Assembly: GCF_964199755.1 (NCBI RefSeq)
Contig: NC_133906.1
Span: 9,610,001 to 9,674,000 of the forward strand
DNA from: Larus michahellis
Lineage: Eukaryota; Chordata; Aves; Charadriiformes; Laridae
Reading direction: 5' to 3'
Length of the DNA: 64,000 nt
The notes under the pieces: model-generated
Told to the model about the DNA's origin: nothing
Database searches by the model: none
What the model saw: only the letters and a program-made list of their open reading frames with translations
In this document: one piece after another, positions 56,753 to 64,000 of the stretch
Position numbering within the stretch: position 1 is the stretch's first letter
Layout: each line of letters starts with the position of its first letter
Made by a program: the position numbers and the translations under genes

Positions 56753-59700
56753 TAATTTTTTCATGAGACTGTCCAAACCACTGAAGCAAGTTACCAGAAT
56801 GACACATTTTCAAATGTAATTTACACTCGCTGTTGCTTTGGAAAGCAGGCCTTCCTTCTGCATTAGTTAAGAATGGATGCAACAAATCTCAGATGATGAA
56901 ACTTGGCATGTTCAAGCATTCTCAAACGGTGGCAGTGACAACACCATGGGCAGATGGGTGAATATCAAGCAGAACTAATGGACAATGTTTGAATTTGATA
57001 CAGGAATCTACCAAACAGAGATCAACATGTATAGACTAGAGTTTAACATCTCATACAATGTCTTGAATTTTGTTCATCTCTTCTGCTCCATTAGGCCCCA
57101 CCCTGACACCGAACAGAGAAAGGGAAGACAGGATGTAGATAGACTATATTGGAGATTAATATATCAAATGCCGAGAAGTAACGGAATTCAAGTCAAAGAG
57201 GATTACTTTTTATGGAAGGTAAAATACATTATCACAACAAGGGAAGCTAAAGATGAAATGTAACAAATCTTAGGAAAAATGAGAGGAAACCTTCAGGAGA
57301 AAAAAGCCCAGGAAAGACTTTAAACTAGGAAGCTGGAAAGCACTTGTCCATTCCTTCTCCTTGTTATCTCCTCGGGCTTACTTTACTGCACAAACCAGAG
57401 CAATATAATCTTTGCCGATTCCTAAGGACACATCTGTTGGCTGAAAAAATCTCTAGTGAAACACACATAGACCATACTGCCTTCTTTCTTTTCCCATGAT
57501 GGCTTAGTGGAGAAGACAAAGCAAGACTCAGCTAAGCCATGTACTCAAGAATCCTACAGGCTGACTGAAACACTACTAAAGTGTTAGGTGCAGATGGCAT
57601 CTTTTTGTCTTCTCTATGAAATAAAGAGGCTGGAAATCCTTGTACTTCTAATACAAAGTCACAGAGACTATTTTAGTGGTTTATAGGGTTGTCTTCCCAT
57701 TCTCTTTCAACCCAGAGTGACCTTCTGTGAATAAATGATGGAGAACACCAGAATGGTGGCATATATTACGAAGATACTGATGTAAACTGACATTAGAGGG
57801 TTTTTTCCATTTTTCTCTGGCCAAAGATAGAGACATTACATACCATTTAAATATTTTCTAAAAACCTTTGAGAATCCAGTGAAGTTGCCATGTCTTGAAG
57901 TTGCAAGTAAGAATTCTGTCTAGAAAAGCAATGCAATAGAAATCCTCCATTGGGTCACCAGGCTATTCAGGTACTTTCAATGCATTTTTTCTTTCTCTCA
58001 CTTTAGTACCTTCAGCATTAATAAGATATGTTGCTGGTAAAGAGATAAATTGTAAATCTGTGCTAAGGTAATAAGAAACTGTTGTTTACAGCCACAAGTG
58101 CTCATGGTACAAGAACAGCAAGGCTTAAGGGTTGTGTGCATGGACCAGTGAAAGAGGCTAGTCAGATGGCTCTGACTATCATCATTTGGATTAGGACATA
58201 TGTAAAGCATAAGGATGTAGGCTGGTACTGAAACTAAAGACAAATCAGTGGCAGCAAAAAATGTGCCAGTATGAAATGTTACTGTTCATCAGATAGACTT
58301 GTTTCCTGTTAAAAGAGATAAGCTAAGAAAGGTAAGGAACCTAATTCTTTTAGTACTGAATAAGAGGAATTAATGGAGGACGTTGGCAGAAAATTCTTCT
58401 GTCTATCCTAGGACACAGACTAAAGGCACCACTATCATGAATTCTGTTTATCTGGAAACAAGGTCCCAGCAATTAGGCAGTAGGAACATAAATGAGCGAG
58501 GTAATATTGTAAAAGTTTCTCACAGCTCAAAGGCTTGTGGCTCTGAACAGTCAACCTAAAAAGATTCTCACAACAGGTCACCTTGCCTGAATGTTTCTTG
58601 ACTGAAAAAGATCAAATTGAGAAAACAAAGCAAACTCTGATGTTTCATCATGATGTCAGAAAATCCAGCAGACAGTTTCAGGATATTTTCTGCCTTCTAT
58701 CTCCGCTTGTTATAGCCTAAGTGGATATTCACACCATTTGCTTTAGTACATCGAGATATTTAATTGACTGTGTTTGTGGACCCAAGACACCAAGTTTCCT
58801 GTGCAGCCAATGCACATCCACAAGGGTGATGCAGAGCCCTGTAAGTTAGAGGTCTAAAATAGCCCACCACAGACCCCCGCATTTACCACAGACCCCTGGG
58901 ACTCTAATTTGTTTCTGATAATTTCTGACATGAAACAGGAGATGAGAGCAGCTGGAGGCCAATACTTTCCAACATAGAGGGCTTTTTATCATCTCCTCCT
59001 AGCATTATGTGCTGGCCCATAGCTGCAGATAACGTTGAGAAGCATACCAGCTTTTGCCACACACCAGAGCAAAGAACATGATTTGCAAATTGCTGTAAGT
59101 GACATCTGAAGAAAATGCTGAAGCGGCTGGACAATCTGGACAGTCAAGTTTGTGTGATGGAGCAACGACATACAAATATGGGGAAGGAAAAATGTATGTA
59201 GCTTGAGTGAGCTGATGAAACATGTTCAGATCCTGTTTGCTAGATCAGAAAATAAAACAGAGGTAGCCAGATATTGGCTTTGAATGGAAAAATAGAACAG
59301 ATCTCCTTGCACTCATTAAGGATTAGAGTTTTCAAAACTGAAAAGTTACGGATGTGTCATTGATGTATCTGTTTATGTGTGGAGGAAAAGGAAGACAGTA
59401 ACGTCTTACAACATTTTTTGCGCTTCTATGACAAGAGGTAATGAAATACAGGCCTGAAAATCAGATGGGTTGGATTCCCAAAAAAGAAAATGCCAGTGCA
59501 ATAAAGCTACTTCACCTGTCCGTAAAGCCCATACTGTATTTTCTGATATTGTTGTTACTGTCGATTGCTGATGCTGTTGTTACAGTCTTTGTTCTAGCAT
59601 GTAAGTACGGCAGATGAAAAGCGCTGATGTTGCACATGATCAATATAAGAGATGGACCCTGCCCCTAAGATCTCAGAGATCTTAAGATGCCCCGAAGATC

Positions 59701-62700
59701 GCAGAGAAACTGCTGAGGGGGAATGTAGCCACCTTGGTCAAAGCCTCTTATATATCAGAGATGTATGGGTGAGCCAGAACCAACATCCAGGTCTCCTGAC
59801 TCCTACACTAGCAATTACCTTCTTAAAAACATCAAAGGCAAGATGAAAAATTGCCAGCTGTGCTCTCCAGTTGCTATTGCATAAATCATTCTTTAGATCA
59901 GACCAGAATCCCGTGTCTCTGGATTGAAGATAATACCAGGTGACTGACTGGTGAAGTATAATGGAATATAATTCACATTCAACTGGCTTCATTATGGTGT
60001 ATCAGTGTCTGGTCAGCCTGGAGAGCTACATTCTAAACCTGCTCTAAAACCAGTGTGATACTGCTCAGGCTGTTTACACTAAATAGCTCAAAGGTTCTCT
60101 CATGCGTGTTGACTGTTTCTAGTTACTGCAGTTATTTGGTGTTTCTGAATCTTTTAATAATAAGTATTTGGAAAAAAACAGGCCCTTAGTGTCACAACTT
60201 AGAGAACGTAAGCAGAAGACATTTTCAACTATTTGATTTTAAGATCATAAGATCTTATTCCATAAGACATTGCAACTTGTGGCTGCAAAGAGAACTGGTG
60301 AAAAAAAATGTCACCACCAAAATCCCAGTGAAGTTCTCAACACTTAGCACTCTTTATTTCAGCCATGTGCCAAGAAGGAGACATCTTAAAAGTTTAAGAT
60401 TTTATTGAATTTGCATTTTCATGGCAATCTCTTGCTTTAGAACATTCTTCGGCTAGCTCCAATATAAAAAAAAAATAGATGGGAGAGGATTAAAAGCAAG
60501 TCTTGAGCTAACGGAATGGGTAAACAACCAGGATATTGTGCCAAATTAACTCTGATCACATTAGTATGTAAGCTTAGGAAAAGATAGAAAAAATAATTTT
60601 TCCTAACAGATTTGACACCTTTAACCGTAAAGGAGATTGGAATGCTATCCCATTACTTTTGCAGAAAACATGCAGACTCCCACGTGCTCTGTTTAAACAG
60701 AAAATTTGCCCTCTTTCCCCAAAGCTTTAAAAATCACAATACATCAGCACCAAAGCTATGTATTTCAGTAATGAGCAGCAATCAACACACATATAGCGTT
60801 TAACCAAGGAGCAGGAAAAGAAACTGGTGACTAAGGAAATACAGATTTTTTTAAAGAAAAAATGGTTATAGGATTCTACATATGCACTTACAAGATAGAG
60901 GGTCCTCTTCTGAGTTTAACAAGCCACATGGAGAAAAATACATATCTGTCATGAAAAACAAAACAAAACAAAACAAAAAGTCGTGATGATCATCAAGAAA
61001 TGTGAGACAGACAGACTTGCCTAGGAATCTTTCCCAAAAGGGCTATTCCAACCATTCTCTGTGGCATGGAGCTCATTCATTATCTCTAGTTTTCTTCTCT
61101 TCTGACAACTCTAATCATTGTCTCACTTTTTTAACTCTAATTCAACTAAGGCAACCACCAATATAAACCAAAACAGACTAGTACTAAAATGAATTGAAAT
61201 GAAATGAACTCAGATACTCTTCAGAGAACATTATTCAAACTTGCCATCCTTACTTGTGCTAATGTACCCGATGGCTTTTGTCTTTTTGGAATAATGCCTG
61301 AACAAATTCCATATAGAGATTTTTGGCTGCTTTTTTTCCCTTTCCTCAGTTTCAAATATTACAGATTTCCTTGCAAAAATCATTAAAGAAGCAAAATTTC
61401 ACTTCTGCTTTGCAGAAGATAAATAGGCCGTAATCAAAACAACTGAAGTCTGGTAACAGTTGGGTTCTGAGATTCAGTTCCTTGAGGAACTGGGAAACTG
61501 AAGCAGTAACAATTTTCCTTGGGAATCACTCAAAAGGAGGCATAATCAAATTCAAATAGTAATCCAAACTGTGCATCTATCTGTTCTTGGCAACTCATAA
61601 GCACGTAACAAGGCTTTCAACTTCTATAATACAGAATACAAATGCTTTGACAGTTTGGAAAATTTCTAGTAATGCAAAGCTTTGTGTGCAAGTTATACGC
61701 ACTACGAGTTAAATGAATTAACTTATCAGCTGTCCATAAAGGGATATTTTTTCAGTTTTGTGCGACGAGGTGTGTTAAACTATTGAGACACAAGCAAACA
61801 CATAGAAATATGCACTTAAAATCTGAAAAACTGAAAAGATCTAAAAAAATTTCTTTCCCTTCTTAATTGGACTTTAAAATTCCAGCACAAGATGGTCACA
61901 GGGATCACTAATTATGACCCTTTCCTCCTGTTAGGCCTAGATATTCTGAGATACAGCAGTAAAGCACAATGCATCAGCTACAAGCATGATAACTCTAGTA
62001 TCTCATTCCCAAAGGTTAATGATTCCTCAAAGAACAGCAGCCCCCCTTGAGAGAGAAGTATGTCACATAAGCCTTATATTAATTTGGCCAAACTGTGACC
62101 ATGTTCCTTCAGTCCTCCCAGAAGCAGCACCTGAAGGCAGAAGAATGTGGGCATGGGGAAGGCTGTTTTCCCATCCACGCCACTGAGGTGCCACCTCCTG
62201 GGAGAAGAACAGCACATCTGCAGCTGCTGGCCTCCCACCAGCTCAGTTCTACCCTTTCTGAGCACAGCTGGAAGAAGGACAGAAGGAGGACAGGTTTTTT
62301 TCTCCTGCTGTATCCGCTCTTGTGGCTGGTTTCCACTCTTACAGTAAACAAGCCCAAGCTGCATTTACTTCCACAGACTACACTTCAGTGTGACTTTGCA
62401 GGAAGGCTTGAGGATTTTGATAGGGAAGGACCCACACCCTTCTGAACAAGGGAATGACAAAACAAGGGAGTTTCCTCCCCATTCCTAGTAAATGTTGCAT
62501 TATAGCTCCTCACAGCCCCAGTCCTCACCCATTTCCCACAAAGAGCTAATTCCAGCTCTGAAGGGCTTCAGTTCCCTACCCCAATCCTAACCGTACCTAA
62601 CCTGAAGCAGGGGGCTGCAAATTTCTTTCCACCACCCAACTCCAAATATACATTTAACTATAGCTCCCTTCCGAGTCCAATGCTTACTGTAGCTTTCCTG

Positions 62701-64000
62701 TCTGAGCAGCAAAAAAAATCAGAAGCTCAAGGGAGGACACAGTTTCCTTTCTCCCTTTGTAATTCTGTGAAATCACAGAGTATCACCCCTGTACCTATTG
62801 CCTTTCACCCCATGTTTGCCTGAGGGAAAAGTATAGACATTGAGATGCTATACTATTTGATTTTTTGCTATATACCTTACTAAGAATTTATTGTATTTCT
62901 GGAAGCTGTTTTTATTTTTGAATTCTGTCTTGCAGCACAGCCTCTTAGGCTTGTTGTTTTAATAGACTCCGCACCCTTTTAAAGGAGAGGAGAGGTGCAT
63001 TTAGTGACTGTTAGCAGACCGCACCTCTCAATGCCACCGGCATGTTCTGCCACAAAGGGCTCCCTGTAATCCTCCCACAACCTGACAAAACCTGACAACC
63101 CTTGTCACTTGTGTGAAATTAAACAGTTAGCAGTTTATATGAATTTCTAAGCAACGCCTCCATGTTTTCAAGCAACCAAAGCATGTTACATAGCTATTCT
63201 GAACGTGCTCACTGGGAAGCTGAACTGTCTCTCTCTCGCTGGAGGAAATCACAACAGCTTCCATCAGCCAGGTCAACAGAAGACAGCTCCGTGTGGCTTA
63301 TAGTCAGGGAAGATAAGACAGTTCCACTCGGGGCACCAAAACACCTTGGCAGCAGATGGACTTCCCATTAATGAAACTGTAAATATAATTCAGAAGGGTC
63401 CAACTGCCACTACAGAAGTACTTTCTCCAGTGAATGAATTTACTTGAAGTTCACAGCGCCGAATTTGTTTTACAAATGCATGCATCATTTTTTCCATAAA
63501 TCCTTCCATAATTAAAGAATTAGTGAGAAGTCATTTCATGACTTTGTAAACCTCCATGACTGCCAAGAGCACTGTGGATCTGGTAACTTCATACTATTGC
63601 AAACAGGTACGTAACTGTCCAAGCTGAGATCACCTTCCCTAAAGGGAAAGGACATACAGTCCCAGAATTCTCGATATTTAAATTATGGCCAAACACATGG
63701 CCAGTGCAAATATGAGTATCCAGGTATGGTTACAGACAGTACGGTGGCATTTCAATGGAACAGGCAGACAACAGCAATATTAGCAATAAGAAGTAAATAT
63801 TTTTACAATATCAGTGCTATGCTAACCCCAAAGGTTTTATAAAACATTGTTGAGCTTTTTCAGGGTCAAGAAGGGCATGCGTGTATCAGAAAATAGAACT
63901 CATTCTTTCAAAGTTTAACCTTGTTAAAAGAGAATATTTCAATGTGAAGAAGACACAAAAATGCGAGGCTAGATATTTAAACCTTGGTGAAAGTACTACT
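56753..64000. other. Intergenic DNA, no supported gene
   Basis: Several open frames up to 116 codons (for example 62095-62445 on the plus strand) show no family similarity or splice context. No UBLCP1, RNF145 or further SPINK exons were recognised. Confidence 0.45.
60957..60979 (+). repeat. (AAAAC)n microsatellite
   Basis: Four to five tandem AAAAC units. Confidence 0.9.

Noticed and set aside
62095-62445. 116-codon plus-strand open frame in a GC-richer patch
   Set aside because: Open in several frames at once and without recognisable homology.
1-64000. miR-146a, CRISPR array, prokaryotic defence system or operon
   Set aside because: miR-146a lies further along the same human arm, but no match to its mature sequence was seen. 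Spliced genes, CR1 elements and the absence of any prokaryotic gene organisation rule out the others.

Overview
The window is vertebrate nuclear DNA, most likely from a bird. It has long introns with canonical GT/AG splice sites, CR1 LINE fragments with the typical CR1 3' ends, and an interleukin-12 p40 gene whose conceptual protein matches avian p40 in layout. The species was not determined. There is no prokaryotic, phage, CRISPR or operon content, and I found no undescribed multi-gene system. What the window offers is two clean multi-exon genes, their regulatory sequence, and several structural oddities.

Layout. 1-28.1 kb: intergenic DNA with no supported gene. It contains an 18-bp hairpin (1824-1874), an avian interspersed repeat (about 8690-8935), simple repeats, an isolated NF-kB consensus (18928) and a CArG-box palindrome (27190). 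28.1-41.6 kb: the complete IL12B gene on the + strand. It has a promoter with TATA-like, C/EBP, ETS and kB-like motifs, non-coding exon 1, seven coding exons giving a 315-residue protein, and a 3'UTR with a strong ATTTA cluster. A CR1 LINE 3' fragment sits in intron 7, ending about 50 bp before the last exon. 41.6-48.4 kb: intergenic, with an older CR1 copy on the minus strand (about 44.88-45.55 kb). 48.4-54.2 kb: a four-exon Kazal-type serine protease inhibitor gene (SPINK family) on the + strand, encoding an 85-residue (or 82-residue) secreted protein with one intact Kazal domain and Arg at P1. 54.2-64 kb: intergenic, with a short CR1 tail on the minus strand (56.59-56.75 kb) and simple repeats.

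The two genes point the same way. Both encode secreted proteins: a cytokine subunit shared by IL-12 and IL-23, and a probable trypsin-like protease inhibitor. Nothing in the sequence shows that they are functionally coupled. In human the SPINK cluster (5q32) and IL12B (5q33.3) are far apart, so the close neighbourhood here is an unusual synteny worth checking.
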